Notes: generated from the sequence alone by a model not told the origin. A DNA stretch of 64,000 bases from Drosophila miranda (GCF_003369915.1 NC_046674.1:15128001-15192000), one strand, 5' to 3'; positions 33,651 to 46,299 are shown, counted from the stretch's first letter. A program made the numbers and translations.

Positions 33651-36600
33651 ATGAAGCCGAACATCGATAAGGAGCTGCTGCCGATGAAGGCGCATTACTT
33701 TCTATTCAATGCCGGTGAGTGGCCATCCCGCCCTGTCCCACTTAACCCATTACCATCCCCCAAAAGTCAGATAGTCATTAATTTAAGTAGTATGCTGCCA
33801 AACGACAGGTGCTCCCGCGCATACAAAGCCCCTGTCATGCGGAATTCAGATTTTGGAAGGGTAAAAGTCACATTGAACCTCGCGGCCAAAGTGCAGATAA
33901 GGCTGGCCAAGCACCGCGATAGCGCACTTGTCAGAGCAAACAGATTGTCCATTAAACAATGGGTAATGTTCTCCTTTCCCGATAAGCTAATGCATATTGC
34001 TCTATGTTTGATTTATATCAGATGAAGAACGCTGCGTTCTACTGCGAAAGTGAGAGCGTTTCGTTTGATTGGAATCACGCTATTCAATCAGAGTATACGC
34101 AGAACAGTTGCGTACTTTGGGGACAGACACATGGAATAAAAACTGTGGAAAGAAATTCCACTCTGATCTAAGCAATAAATGTGACTAATTGACAGTCGAT
34201 TGCTTTAAATATATGCGACAATGATAGAGAACCGATCCATCAACTCCAATTCCAAAATTCTTTGGTAGAGAGGTAGATGCCATCTTGATGGTTATCTTTT
34301 ATAGTTATTCTGTACGTGCGAACAAAAAAGTTCACTAAAATTAGTATACTCTCTTGTGTGGTAAACACAGACAGGCGATAACATTCCTCCCAAATGGGAA
34401 ATAAACACCGCAATACTGTCTACTGTCTACTATTTCAAAAGTATAGGCCAGGCCACACGGAAAATGCCAATTGTGTCGAGGTAGGGCAGGGCAATGAGAG
34501 TGGACAGCCGCTGTCCCTGTCGCCTGTCGCCTGTCGCTGGCGTGTGCGCCCATCCCATTCGATGCCCATTCAAAAGTTAAGACCCGTCGACAGCCGAACC
34601 ACTTTCAGCAATTAATGTTTCGCTTTTACTTTTTTAATTCAATTAACATTTAATTCCACTTCGACGAAATAAACGACAAACGGCAGACGCCTGTCTAATT
34701 CCACTTGTTTACGGTGCACTTTTCTTATCAAACATGCGAGCAAACACCCGTTTACGCCGCCCTACATGGCCGTACAGGCAATATGTACATAGAATATCAG
34801 GTTTAGCTGCATAAATATGAATACGCCTATGTACATTAGTAATTACTTATCAGCTCCGACACACATCTCTTCCCTCCTACAATCGCTAATCAAATATAAT
34901 ATTTGGCTCTGTTTCTATTTCACTATCTGTTATGATGTTCTAATTCCAGGCACCGCACCCGTTGTACCCTTCATGCCGACTCTGGCCCACCAGCTGGGCT
35001 ATTCCCCGGTGGTGGTGGGGACAATGTACATGATATTGCCCATAATTGGAATGCTGGCAAAGCCGCTCTTTGGCTACCTTGCAGATCGGTAAATAGAGAA
35101 ACTTTTCCTTTCGTTAACTCGGTAACAACTAAAAAGTATCTCAATTCCCATTGCAGCTACCATCGCCATCGATTGCTATTCCTCTGTGGACAAGTGATCA
35201 CTGGTATCGCGTTCTTTTTGATCATGTTTGTACCCGCTATAGACAAGCCCCTGCCTGAGGTCCAGTTCCATTGCCATGCAGGCGTGTCGAGCATTAGGCA
35301 CTGCTCCGAGCACGGTGCGTGCGTGGAGAAGAATATGGAATCGTTCTACGGAAATCGGACACTCGCCTGCGACTTGGAGTGCGACGCCCAGCCCTACATG
35401 TGGGACATTGTGTGCGAGGACTGGCTGAAGAATCAAACGGAAAACTGTGCGGCGAATCGCACCAATCCGCAGCTGGACTTCGGCACTAGCATCAACATGA
35501 AGGACGTTGTCGAGGAAGGTGACTGCCTGTTCTTCATGGTTCCACAAGATCATGGCGTAGTGGCAGGCCAAAGCGTACCGCTCTATTGTCCGGCGGGAAA
35601 GCAGTACTTCAACGCCAGCTGCCGCATGGACTGCCACGACGACTACCTGAAGGAGCAACTCTCTGAAAGTCCAGTGATTGACACGCAAAGCGCAATGGCT
35701 CAGCCCCAGTTCTGGTTCTTCTTCGGCATGTTGATAATGAGCTGGATTGGCATGGCAGTGGTGGTGAGCATTGGCGATGCCATTTGCTTTGGCATCCTGG
35801 GCGACCGCCATCATCTGTATGGGAAGCAGCGGCTGTGCGGCTCGCTTGGATGGGGAATCTTTGCGCTACTTGCTGGCGTCCTGGTGGACCACATGTCTGT
35901 CGACAATGTGAACAAGAACTACACGGCTGTGTTCTGGATGGCGCTAGTCATAATGGGCTTCGACGTCCTTGCCTCCTCAAAGTTGAAGGTGAGTTTCAGA
36001 TTCTCCCGTACAGATCCGTTTCTAACGATCCTTTCTCTATTCCAGGTCACCCAAACACACTTGTCTTCCAACATAGTGAAGGATGTTGGCCAGATGTTCC
36101 TCTCTCTGCGCTGTGTGATCTTCTTTCTGTGGTGCGTGGCCATTGGCTTCGGGACGGCGCTGATCTGGAACTTTCTACTCATGTATCTGGAGATTCTGGA
36201 CAAGCAGTTCATGGGATGCGGCACCTCCATCAAGACACTGCAAGGCCTTGTCATGGCCATTCAATGCTTTGGCGGCGAGCTGCCGTTCTTCTTCTTGTCG
36301 GGCTGGATACTGAAGCGGATCGGGCACGTGAATGCCATGAGCCTGGTGCTGTTCGGCTTCGGGGTGCGCTTCATTTTGTACTCTATGCTGCAGAATCCCT
36401 GGTACATACTGCCCATAGAGCTGCTAAATGGCGTCACCTTTGGCTTGTTCTACGCCACCATGGCCTCCTATGCCAGCATTGTTGCGCCACCCGGCACTGA
36501 GGCAACCATGCAGGTACGTACAATCGATCATTGTGGTCAGAAATGGTTCTAACACTCCACTGCCTTCTACAGAGTCTGGTTGGTGCTATATTCGAGGGCG

Positions 36601-36884
36601 TTGGCGTCTCCATGGGAAGCCTGATTGGTGGCATACTATTCAACGCCGATCCTCGAACCACTTTCGAGATCTTCGGCATTGCCGCCTTCATCATATTCGT
36701 TATCCATGTCTCCGTTCAGATGTTCCTGCAGCGCAATGGCAGCACAGATGAAAACGGTAAGGGTAGGGTCTCTTCCGGTTCCGCCTCCGCATCTTCATCC
36801 TCGGAAGCAGCTAAGCCAAAAGACACTGAAGCACGCTCAATTAAGAAAGACAATGACGGGTTCAGCGATGTCGATCTGAGTTGA
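33651..36884 (+). CDS. Major facilitator superfamily transporter, MFSD6-like
   Basis: Five exons, 33651..33714, 34950..35088, 35157..35988, 36046..36513 and 36573..36884, join in frame to 604 residues. The N-terminus MKPNIDKELLPMKAHYFLFNAG followed by a VVPFMPTLAHQLGYS run is the first-helix signature of the MFSD6/MFS_1-like group. ADRY with RHR after helix 2-3 is the usual MFS loop motif, and GSLGWG...LL.G is shared with MFSD6. Between helices 3 and 4 lies a roughly 150-residue loop with 11 cysteines and N-glycosylation sites (NRT, NQT, NAS), presumably outside the cell. The C-terminus is a Ser-rich, charged cytosolic tail. The substrate is unknown. Intron 1 is 1.2 kb, the rest short. The exact fly orthologue was not recalled. 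Confidence 0.92.
33715..34949 (+). other. MFS gene intron 1
   Basis: 1.2-kb intron with no ORF or recognisable element. Confidence 0.8.
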
Positions 36885-38193
36885 TGAACAGATCAAGCGG
36901 GGACCCTTAGATGTTAGCTCTATGAATTTATAAAAGTATTAAGCATGAGCTATACTAAAGTATATATATACTACCGAAAATGTGGCAAAAGTGCTTAACA
37001 TTTGGAACGACTTGAATGAAGCTACAAAAACGTATTGATTTCCTCTGTAAATCCGCCATATATGCAATTTACTAGACTACATATAGACGCTCTCTCACGC
37101 GCAGACAAGAAGCGTTAAATGATATTGCTCGAAATGAACTTACACGATCATCGAGATGATCTTTTAATTTTAAATAAATGGCCATTGGATATTGTAACTC
37201 AATAAACAAAACAAAAAAAAAAAAAACGCAACGAAACGAAACAAAAAAATAACAATTTGAATATCATTCGAATCGAATCTCATTTCTGATTATTAAATTA
37301 CTATTTTTCCTTACATTTTATTGCTTAACTAATAAACGTTCTGATACTTTTAGGCACTGTCAAATATCTCGCACCGACAGATGCAATGCACATGCTGAAT
37401 GATCAGGAGTATAGTAGAGTTAGCTAAGAAGATCGTACCACCATCTACACCACCTACAAGAACCGATAAAGAGGCACACCTCAACTGTTCCGCTGAATCC
37501 TCCACTCCGACATCTTTCCACCTCTGATGCTGCATGTTCAATGGATGTTGTTTGATGATTGTAATGTATTGTAAACGTGCTTTAGTTTAGTAGTTATACA
37601 AATGTGAAACCAATCACACACCCCAACCCTCCCGACGAGCATGCTGTGTACTCACAAAAAAACAAACACTCCCCTCATTTACCTTACCCTTAGATTCAGT
37701 GTGAAAATTCTTAATTAATTGTAGAATTACAAGTGCAGCAGGCTGATGCATGTGTTACATTTTTTTGATCAACTTTTACTATAAATTTAAGTATAAATAA
37801 GCCGCTGCTTTTGGCGCTGTGAATGTTTAAATATTGCTTCTCACACTCTTGATCTTAATGTTTAACATATGATTATATTATTTAATATTGATAGCTAAAT
37901 GTATTCGATTGGCTCCTTGCGCTGGCCTCGCTCTGCGTGCATGTGGCTTTGTTCTTGCGAAATCTCCAAAGTATTTACTTAATTATACCTTAATTACAAT
38001 CAAGAAATGTAATAATTTCCAACGTCTCGTAGCAGATACACGCTGCATAACACATATACAATTAATTATTAATATGTTTTTCCAAATGGTCTAACTTTTG
38101 TTCTACTGTTGTTTGTGTATTTAGTACTTAGATAGTATTAATGGAAAAATCCAAATATTATTTTAAATTGCACGCTGCCAAGCGGTCGCTCTT
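36885..38193. other. Convergent 3' region, MFS gene and pallidin
   Basis: Two plus-strand AATAAA signals (about 37172 and 37202) follow the MFS stop codon. The rest is AT-rich with no supported gene. Confidence 0.55.
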
Positions 38194-39714
38194 CTACTGC
38201 GTCTTCTGGCCGCCAATGAGCGACTCCTCGTGCTGCTGCCTCTCGAGCTTGCGCTGGTAATCACGCTGTTTGCATGCCGCCACGTTGGCGGCGCGTTTCT
38301 GCAATCGGAAATTCAAAGATAATAAAAATTAAAGTGGAGATCTTGCATGTGTTTTTGTTCTTTTGTTCTCTTTTTACGTTTTTATGCACTAATAAAGATT
38401 GTTTTTTACCTTCAACTCTTTGGTACGTTGGTAGATACCCTGCATCTCCCTCTTGACTCGCGTCAGCTTTTCCTTGTAGCGCTTCACGTCGTTCATCTGG
38501 TACATACAAAGTAAGGGATCATAAATGAACCCAGTTTACAAATGCTATTACTTTGTTTCGTAGATTTCCTTAAGATAAGATTGCAGCCCTAGACTATTGC
38601 CATTTGCCTATGGCCAGTGATAAGATTTCGTTCAGTCTTGTTGGCCGAACAGCCTAATGCTTAAGCTCTATTGCAAAATCCCATACCATTGTGCCTTTGC
38701 TAGCGAGCCTTTTGGGACTGATTTATGGATTAAACGATGTGTGTAAAACCCATGGAACAGACTGCAGAACAGTGTACCTTGTATAAGACATATGCCAATG
38801 TACTTCCGATTAGCAATTAATTAAATATATGTACAGGGTGCGCCATCTTTTATGGCCCTACGTCGAATAATATCTAATGACTTTGACATTTCTGAACCGA
38901 TTAACTTGAGTAGACCAGTTTTGGAAACGTCGATTCAGTGCAATTTTAACCATGGATCGCTTAACAAACGCGTAAAAACTGAAGAGGTTACGCTGTACAA
39001 TACGAAATTCGTGAGAAAGGTCTGAACGGGTACTGGTTTCAACAAGACGCTGTGCCATGCACTACTGTAAATCAAACAATTCTGTCTGAATAAATTGTAA
39101 AGGACCAAATTAAATAAAAATACCTCATTTTTGAAAATCGGTTGTTTTCTTTCAAAGCTGTTCGCTGTTTACATAGCGGGACACCCTGTATATCATTAGA
39201 GTATCTTGCATCTTGTGTTAAGTTTGATTCCCACAAAATGATTTCATCCCCGACTTACCATATCATTTAACTTTGCTACTTCACTGCAGTCTAGCTTGTA
39301 TTTTTCCTTGGACAGGTCGATGTAGATCTTGTTTTGCTTGCCACTGAACGGAAAACCAGACATTTATCATTAATGGAACGGGAAAACTTCGGACTCCGAG
39401 ATGACACTGCTTACATCAGTTCCCTCAGCTGGCTGCGCACACGGTCCAGCGGTGGCTCTGCTATTTGGAGCACCCCAGCGGACAGTTGCACTGCGGCAAG
39501 ACTGCCACCCAAAGCATCCTGATTGTTTCCTTGCCAACAGGTGGAATGGTCGGCTGTTGAATTCCTATTGGAGTTCAGGTGGTTCCTTTGGTCACTGGCT
39601 GTCTGACCGGCAGCGAGCTGCTCATTGATGACGCTGCAGTGGAATATTACCCATTAATGTTAAGGCTTAAACCAATGCATTGCATTACCTATTAATATTG
39701 CTACTTTTTAACAT
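38194..39714 (-). CDS. Pldn: Pallidin, BLOC-1 subunit 6
   Basis: Five small exons on the minus strand, 39689..39714, 39415..39633, 39259..39343, 38410..38496 and 38194..38298, join in frame to 173 residues (human pallidin 172). The N-terminal 70 residues are Asn/Ser/Gln-rich. From about residue 75 the chain is a coiled coil. The core RYKEKLTRVKREM, QGIYQRTKELKKRA and a final Arg/Gln/Glu-rich helix align with human pallidin without gaps. It is a scaffold subunit of BLOC-1, which sorts cargo to lysosome-related organelles and, in flies, acts in pigment granules and at synapses. The first exon is only 26 nt and rests on frame and splice-site fit; the other four are firm. Intron 3 carries a deleted Tc1/mariner element. 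Confidence 0.9.
38832..39190 (+). mobile_element. Internally deleted Tc1/mariner-type element
   Basis: The ends are TACAGGGTG and its inverse CACCCTGTA, with TA at both ends as target duplication. Inside, two transposase fragments can be read on the plus strand: a start-like MDRLTNA at 38953 and, after a frameshift, a piece YWFQQDAVPCTT that matches the QQDxAxxH block around the second catalytic aspartate. Most of the transposase is missing, so it is non-autonomous. It sits in pallidin intron 3. Confidence 0.75.
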
Positions 39715-40227
39715 AATTTGAAAAATAATACAGCCAGTATAAACAAAACAACAAATCTTGAGCAGCTGATTAATAGGTGTTGTTGAGCGCCGTGCATATC
39801 GATAGTTGACTGCACTGCAATTTGTTTACACAAACCAATATCAGCTTTCAAAACCATAGTTTATAAATGCGAATGTAAAGTAAATAAAACAGAATAAAAA
39901 ATGTCATTGTTCAAGAATTGATATTATAGAGTTTCTGAGTTTTTTATGATGGTCGTACTCCACTGCACCTCAAATTCAGACAGCAAGATCAAATCTAAAA
40001 TCCGTATAGGAAAGTATGCAGTGTGAGTGAGAGGTATATATGTATGTATGCCTTAGTTTAATTTGGTTTTACAGTCGAGTAGGCAGCTGAGTAGGCACAC
40101 CAGTCTTGAAGTGAAGTAGAGTACGACACTTAGCCAAGCTTCGAACCACAGTAGTCGTGACACGGTAATCAGCTGGTTGTAAATAAAGCATCTAACAATT
40201 TTATTTGCAAATCAAATCCAATTCGAA
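39715..40227. other. Divergent spacer, pallidin and THAP gene
   Basis: 512 bp between two divergent start codons. It has a GATATCGATAG-like DRE match (39799-39807) 90 bp before the pallidin start. No ORF. Confidence 0.5.
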
Positions 40228-41148
40228 ATGCGTTGTGCTGTGAAAAATTGTGGAAATAACAATCGCAATGAAAACAGAAAAAAGTGGCGCTATTTTCATT
40301 TTCCGAAAGATAATACCCAGCTTCAAAAATGGATCGAGTTTTGCGAGCGGGATGGAATAAACCCTTCAACAGGTATTCTTTATCCACCAAAGTTGACGAA
40401 AAATAATCATTTATGCCTTTTCAAACAGCCTGCATTTGCAACGAGCACTTCAAGTCGGAAGATTTCGAAAGAAATATGCAATATGAGCTTGGGTTCACGC
40501 GGAAGAATCCAACCAAACTAAAGCCAGGCTCATTTCCCACCATCAAGGGAACCCAACCCGTGCCAAGAATAGAACCATCCAAGAAAAAGAGGCGCAGCAG
40601 AACCAAAAATAAAAACAGCTACGACCCTCAGGAATACGCCAAGAGTTTCAGTGGACTCCCATATTCGCTAATTGAAAGTGCCAATGAGATCACAGAAGTT
40701 GAGATGTGTGATTATACCACTGGCTTGGAGACTCTGGATGAGAGCTCGGCAAGCCGGAGCCACCTGGATGTGGAAAATGCAGAGGAAGAGCTCATCGAAT
40801 TTGTGGAAAATGCACCAAACCAACAAGCTGAAGAACCGGACGATTCGGAAGACCAAATACATTACCAACTAGAACTAGTTGAAAGCACAAACTCCATGGA
40901 AGATGTGGAGATAATCCATACAGAAGATAACACCTATGTTAGGCATTTGGAGCATGAAGTGTAAGACGTTATATACCTTGTTATAGACCATAGCTACAAT
41001 CTTGTGTATTTTTAGGACCTCCCTAAGACGTGAGGTCTTCTTTCTCAAAGACGAACGCAAGAAGCTACTCAATGTAATTCAAAATCTTAAGGAAACAATT
41101 CGAGGAAACTGTCTTCTGCGGAAAAAAGAATCGAATGGCAACAAGTAA
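40228..41148 (+). CDS. THAP-domain zinc finger protein
   Basis: Three exons, 40228..40372, 40429..40960 and 41016..41148, encode 269 residues. The N-terminal THAP domain is complete: Cys3 and Cys8, Trp35 in KWIEFC, Cys52 and His55 as the second pair, and a degenerate AVPTF-type box (LKPGSFPT) near residue 80. A Lys/Arg-rich putative nuclear localisation stretch follows at about 93-107. Residues 130-210 are strongly acidic. The C-terminus, from about residue 226, is a Leu/Lys-rich coiled-coil segment as in many THAP proteins. THAP domains bind DNA and derive from P-element-like transposases; the target is unknown. Confidence 0.88.
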
Positions 41149-41795
41149 AATATAAGATCAAATATATGTAAGTATACATTTAAAAAGTGAATGTTGGTAC
41201 TGCTAAGAAAACTGAGTCAAAAGGAAAATTCGACTGACTAGATGTACAAAAGCAATTTAAGGAAATGACTCATAAATATTTATAAAAACATAGATTTACC
41301 ATTTAATATGTGTATCAAGAGTTACTATCTTGTATTTATTTTCAAAAGGATGCCTCCTCAAAGGTTGCCTGACAGCTCTTAAGTAAATTGTAAATCATTC
41401 TATATTTTAAATGCTGTGTAATATAATTTTGACAAGATTTTTTGATAATCTGGCGACTCCCAAAATGCTAAGAGCAAACACATGTTAGGATAGCTTCCTT
41501 AAAATATGCCTGGCTATACTATTTATAAGATAATATAAAACCATAAACAAATGTTAAAGACACAAACAACATATGCATTGGAAATTCTTTATCTGGAGTC
41601 TACCTACCTACTTACCATCATCTCTCCCTTACTATCGACAGAAGCGATTTTCTTGAAAATTACGAGTTCTGTTCGCGGCTATCTTTTCCACGGAATTGCG
41701 GTCCGGCCATTTCCCCAAGGTCGAAGTCATTAGAAAGGCAATATCCTTTTCAATGTTTATCGCCGTAGTCGCTTCTACCTGCGTATATCCGTATG

Positions 41796-41948
41796 TATAA
41801 AAGCGCATGTTCCGCCTGGAGTAGACCTGCACTGCAAACGATGAGTTCCAACCGTCAACATCCATCCTGGACCGACGCGAAGGCAGCTACCGGCAAACTG
41901 GATCCGATCCTACACGCCGAAACTCTGCAGGACCTGAGGTGCAGATGA
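41796..41948 (+). CDS. Possible micro-ORF, 35 aa, with TATA box
   Basis: TATAAAA at 41796-41802 is followed 39 bp later by an ATG (41841) opening a 35-codon ORF (MSSNRQHPSWTDAKAA...LRCR), and by AATAAA at about 42227. GC content from 41800 to 42010 is higher than in the flanks. It could be a small gene, the remnant of one or a transposon leader; nothing in the peptide is recognisable. Confidence 0.25.
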   Translation, partial: YKSACSAWSRPALQTMSSNRQHPSWTDAKAATGKLDPILHAETLQDLRCR

Positions 41949-42351
41949 CGTGGACGAGGACCATCCAAGACATCATGGAATCAACAACTCCAGAGCTTCA
42001 AACCACTTGGCGCTTGCAGTGTCAGCCAACTAGCCAGAATTAAATAATTGTAAATTGTAGTAAAGTTAATAGTTCAATTGTATATAGACATATCAAAATT
42101 CTAGCTAATTCAACTTTAGTTCAATTAATTGTACATATGTACATACAAACAACTAGCCAATTGTTTAGTTCAAATTTGTTTAGCATATTTGTTTGTGTAT
42201 ATTGTAAATATACGTGATATTGTTGCAATAAAATTAAATTTATCAACACAAAATATACATACGTTCTGTTCCGTTCTTAAATATTCCATCAAAAATAAAC
42301 TCTAAGATCGAAGACAGTAAATGGCTTCGAATGCCAGTTATTATGGCCGGT

Positions 42352-42765
42352 TATAGACGAGTTTAGGGTACTAGTTTTGTGGTGGATGTGTCAAAACCCA
42401 GAGGGAAGCGTTTCCGAACCCATAAAGTGTAAAGCCATGTCTGCCCGTCTCTGTGATATCCCAGAGAAAAGTGACAGCGCAAAATCATTGAATATGACTC
42501 CATCTACCAGACTGCCGAGTCTGGTTTAGGTCGTATCATTAAATCGTGAATGAAGGAATTACATTTTAGTATATACGCTACTCCTTCCTTCCACGAGCTT
42601 ACTCATTCTCTCTATCTCTCTCACACACTTAGTCATGCCGAGTGCTCTCTCCCTTTCTCTCACACACTCTTCTTGGTGTAGAGTGCGGAGGAAAGGGAAG
42701 CCACCACTGGTGTTGGTGAGAGAGGAGAAAGATGTAGCGGAATAAAAAACAGTTGCGGAAACATC
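42352..42765 (-). repeat. Interspersed repeat, copy 2
   Basis: Shares with copy 1 (inverted) the block gagtttaggg...ttttgtggtggatgtg at one end and the AACACCA/CTACATCT pyrimidine block at the other. It adds the CCAGAGGGAAGCGTTTCCGA motif common in Drosophila intergenic repeats. Confidence 0.6.
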
Positions 42766-43345
42766 TTTGTTTTTTCATGACAAGTGCTAGCATAAGACAG
42801 ACGCTTTTATATACTGACTCACATTTGTATATGTACATATACTGAGGCCCTTGCCGCGTCTCACAACGTTCCTGCTCGTCATATCAGGAAGTCAAGCCCC
42901 GGTAATGGGTTGGACAATGCGACAATTATATTATCACTTGATGAACATGATATGCAAAGGTAATCCCGCATTGTTTCTTTCGTTTAAGATGTTGAACATT
43001 TGGCATTGTTTTAAACATTATTTTAATGTTAAAAAAATTTGTAAATTGTTGCTGTTATTATAACAATTGCATCGCTATTGGAAATAAACATAGAAATTCA
43101 ACTAAATTATATAAGTTAAGAAAGATACTAATGAGAACACACAAATTGCATATTTATGTAAATGTGATCTGAACACATGAATAATCTAAAGAATAAGCCT
43201 TAATAACCAAATTTGTACTAACTAAATTAGTAGGTAAGCATTATATTTGGACAGACGACCTTAAAATCTAAATATCTTAGCAGTAGGTCGCGTGAGATGG
43301 AGGGCTCTGTGTGGCTGCTAGGCAGAGGCAGAGTTAGCAAAGCGT

Positions 43346-44814
43346 TTATCCCTTTTTGAAGTCCAGCAAATCGGCCAATGCTGCCGCCTTGCCAGAGTCG
43401 TCCTTCTCTAGCTCGGCCCGCGTGCAGCGGCCGCAGCAGTCGGCGGAGGGCTTGTTCTCGCACTCTCCAAGGGCGGGTGGTTTGAAGTTGGGTGTCCAGG
43501 GGCCAAGGCTGCCACTGGCATAGAAGTCCATTGGATATGCACTATTGCGCGGTGAAGCATTGTGAGGCGTCCACTCCACGTCTCCTAGCACCACGGAAAG
43601 TTCGTAGGGATTCAGCAGAGGCTGGCTAAAGGCCGAGCCCCAGTCTATGGAGAGGCGGGGGCAGGCTATCTGCACAAAAGCATCAATGTCCGCAAACAAA
43701 GCGAGCTTCTGGGGGAAGATCTCCGACAGCAAGATGGTAGTGGTCTCTATTCCCTTGGCCTGCAGTCGCTTCTCCAAAAACCGGTGTACTCTTGAGCTGC
43801 CCTGTCGGCCAAGAGTTCCTAGAATGATTCCGATCCGTCGTGCCTTCTTAGCGCGCTGCACGGCACCGAGGCGGAGATCCTGCATGGCAACGTGGTCATA
43901 CTGCTCAATGGTGAACTTTTTCTCATACGGATCGTACTTGTAGGCCTGCGCGAAACAACGAAAGAAAATCTTAGTATACCTCCAAATGGGTAGTATAGTG
44001 GGAAGTGTAAGGAACAAACCTTAAGCAGCGGGTTGGCAATCATGGCGGACTCGAGATGGAAGCGCCCGTCTCCCAGATAGATAATCATTTGCGTCGTTTC
44101 CGGCAGCTGGGGCGAGGTGCATCCCAGTATTTCGCCCGGACTGAGGGGCTTGGCCTGGGGCACTATCACATCGTAGCCGGCCGCCTTCAGCTCCGTTGAG
44201 GCGGCCTGCAGTGTGGTCACAAACTGTATCGTGCTGACCAGGGCTATTTGACCCACTTCTGGCTTGAAGTTCAACTTGACAGAGTCGAGGAAGTGCAATG
44301 GATCGATCTTGATGTCCACGAATATGTAAAGTACTTTGATGCCGCAGGTCTGGTCAACGGGTATCAGGCAGCTGTGGCCATAGTGCACCAGAAGCTCCGC
44401 GCCCAGTGCCTTGGCGGTGTAGTCATCTACGCAGCAAGCGCCATAGGTGACGTCGCCCATGATGACGGTGTCGGCGCTGGTGAAGCGCTCGATGATATCG
44501 CTAATGACCATTGCGTACATCAGCAGACCCTCCGGCAGCTGCAAGGCCACGCGCTTTGCCTTCATCTCACGTATACGCCAAATGGTCTTGTGCAGCTCAA
44601 AGTTATAGTTGGCGGGCAGGCGTCCGATGGCCTGCTGTAGCACGGGGTCATCGAGCAGCTCCTGGGGAATGCGATTGATGCGAGCCTTTGGCTTGAACAC
44701 CTTCTTCGGTTTGGCCCGCACCACAACTACATCGCTGCTTGTGTTGTTGTTGTTGTTGATATTGCTTGTGCTGGAGCTCAGCAGCTCGCTGCCTGGTTGG
44801 ATCAGGTCCAACAT
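43346..44814 (-). CDS. Dph1: Diphthamide biosynthesis protein 1
   Basis: Two exons on the minus strand, 44020..44814 and 43346..43945, phase 0, encode 464 residues. The catalytic fold is collinear with human DPH1. The three cysteines that hold the [4Fe-4S] cluster are present in GACCVDD (Cys127/128), EILGCTSP (Cys232) and CPRLSIDWG (Cys360). With DPH2 it uses S-adenosylmethionine to transfer a 3-amino-3-carboxypropyl group to the target histidine of elongation factor eEF2, the first step of diphthamide synthesis in the cytosol. The start at 44814 was chosen as the first ATG; the open frame continues upstream but has no ATG. The Asn/Ser-rich N-terminus (15-30) is fly-type low complexity. Confidence 0.95.
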
Positions 44815-46299
44815 AGTGCTGCAGAGACGAGAAAATTTAAACAATTGAAAATTTTGCTGGTTTGCGATCAGCTTCTCGTATTTCGGAAGCAAATAGAATT
44901 GAAATGCGTATATCAAATTCAGCAAACGAACAGACACTAAGCTACAGACAATGTGATTCGACAGGCGTACGTGACTGCGGACGCGAATGGAATGGAAGGA
45001 CAGGCCCCCCTACTACCACTATTGCCCGACTGCAACCGGAACAAAAACCCGAAATCTTATAATTAGCACACAAAGCGACAACACAAAGCGAATGACTCAG
45101 GCGAAACCCACCTTTAGAATCACTTTTTGCAGCAACTTTCAAATCAGAGCCGCGCCAAGGTTCGTTGCATTTACGGTTGGCTGTTATTTGTTGTAAATAC
45201 CCTGTAGCCAAAGCGAGCAAAAGGTATACGATAATCACTGACGACTGAACAGTACTATTATATTTATAATATGGTCGCGTGCGAGAGTACGCCCGGTCTA
45301 TATTTATTTATTTCTCTCATTCATACATTCACTTGTTATTTAACAGGAGCAGACTGACTATCAAGCAATGAGAGATTTCAAACGAGTGCCAACTTCTAGC
45401 TTCTATGCCGCGTGAACGTTAAGTGCTGTCTGGGTTCGGGGGTTGCGCCTGCTGCTGCTGCTGCTGCACAGAAAATTGGTCACTGAACTTTCGTATACTC
45501 GCACGTTGCGCCATTGATAACTGTTTCTGAGTCACGTAGGCCACACAGTGTGCAACAAGGCAAGGTTGCAGGGTTGGTGTCTCCACTACACTCTGTCGGA
45601 TCAATTGAAATGGTTTGCATCGGTGAAAATTGGAGGAATAGCATATGAAATTCTAGTTTGCCCTTGCCCTTCACTCCAATTTGTTGTTACAACGCGATAA
45701 GAAGGGGATTGGATTATGAAATAGTCCCGCCGCACAGCTGTTAGATATGGTGTTGTCGAGTGTTATTTTGGCACGTTCTCTTATTTTTCCTCTTGAATTT
45801 TGAACTGTTTATTTTTGAATTGGGTGCTACTTTTTTTTAGTTTTTTTTTAAAACCGCACTTACAATTACTTACAACTGACGAAGGTTGTTACGTTTATTT
45901 ACAAATTGTTCAACAAAACCGCGTGTGAAAGTACATATGCCCTCAGTTCAAACATCGATGACATTCCGATAGTATCGATGGTTTTGGAATTGTGCGATAG
46001 ATCGCTGTCATCGATGTAAAGTATTAGAAAAAATAGGATTTTGGGGTCTAGAAAATTAATTAAGAGCACTTAATAAGGTTGTGGAAAAAAATCTCCCAAC
46101 GAGAAATTAGATATTTATCACTTTGTACATTTATTTCATACATTTTTGATCTTTGAACTGATTCAGCTCGTGAACGAAAGAGCACAGCTTCAGCCGGTCT
46201 TGTCTTGTACAACACTTATTTCGTTCAGATTTAAATAATTAAAAAAAATGTACTATGTGTTACAATGGATATTCATATTACATCTTAAGCGTTTTAGAT
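44815..46299. other. Spacer between Dph1 and DNAI2
   Basis: Three ATCGAT sites cluster at 45954-46015 (DRE-like). A minus-strand AATAAA at 46130-46135 should end the DNAI2 transcript. A 31-codon minus ORF (MAQRASIRKFSDQF, then polyQ) lies at about 45419-45514, not supported by anything else. Confidence 0.5.

Larger units (their letters stand above)
41149..43345. other. Spacer between THAP gene and Dph1
   Basis: Contains repeat copy 2 (42352-42765), a TATA-bearing short ORF (41796-41948) and otherwise AT-rich DNA. No other gene supported. Confidence 0.6.

Noticed and set aside
44970-45238. Minus-strand ORF opening with a signal-peptide-like string (IIVYLLLALATGYL)
   Set aside because: It has no ATG; the frame starts with GTG, and no splice path to a real start is visible.
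45419-45604. Minus ORF ending in a polyQ and a Pro/Asn tail
   Set aside because: No splice or promoter support; only a 31-codon ATG-started piece, so not called as a gene.
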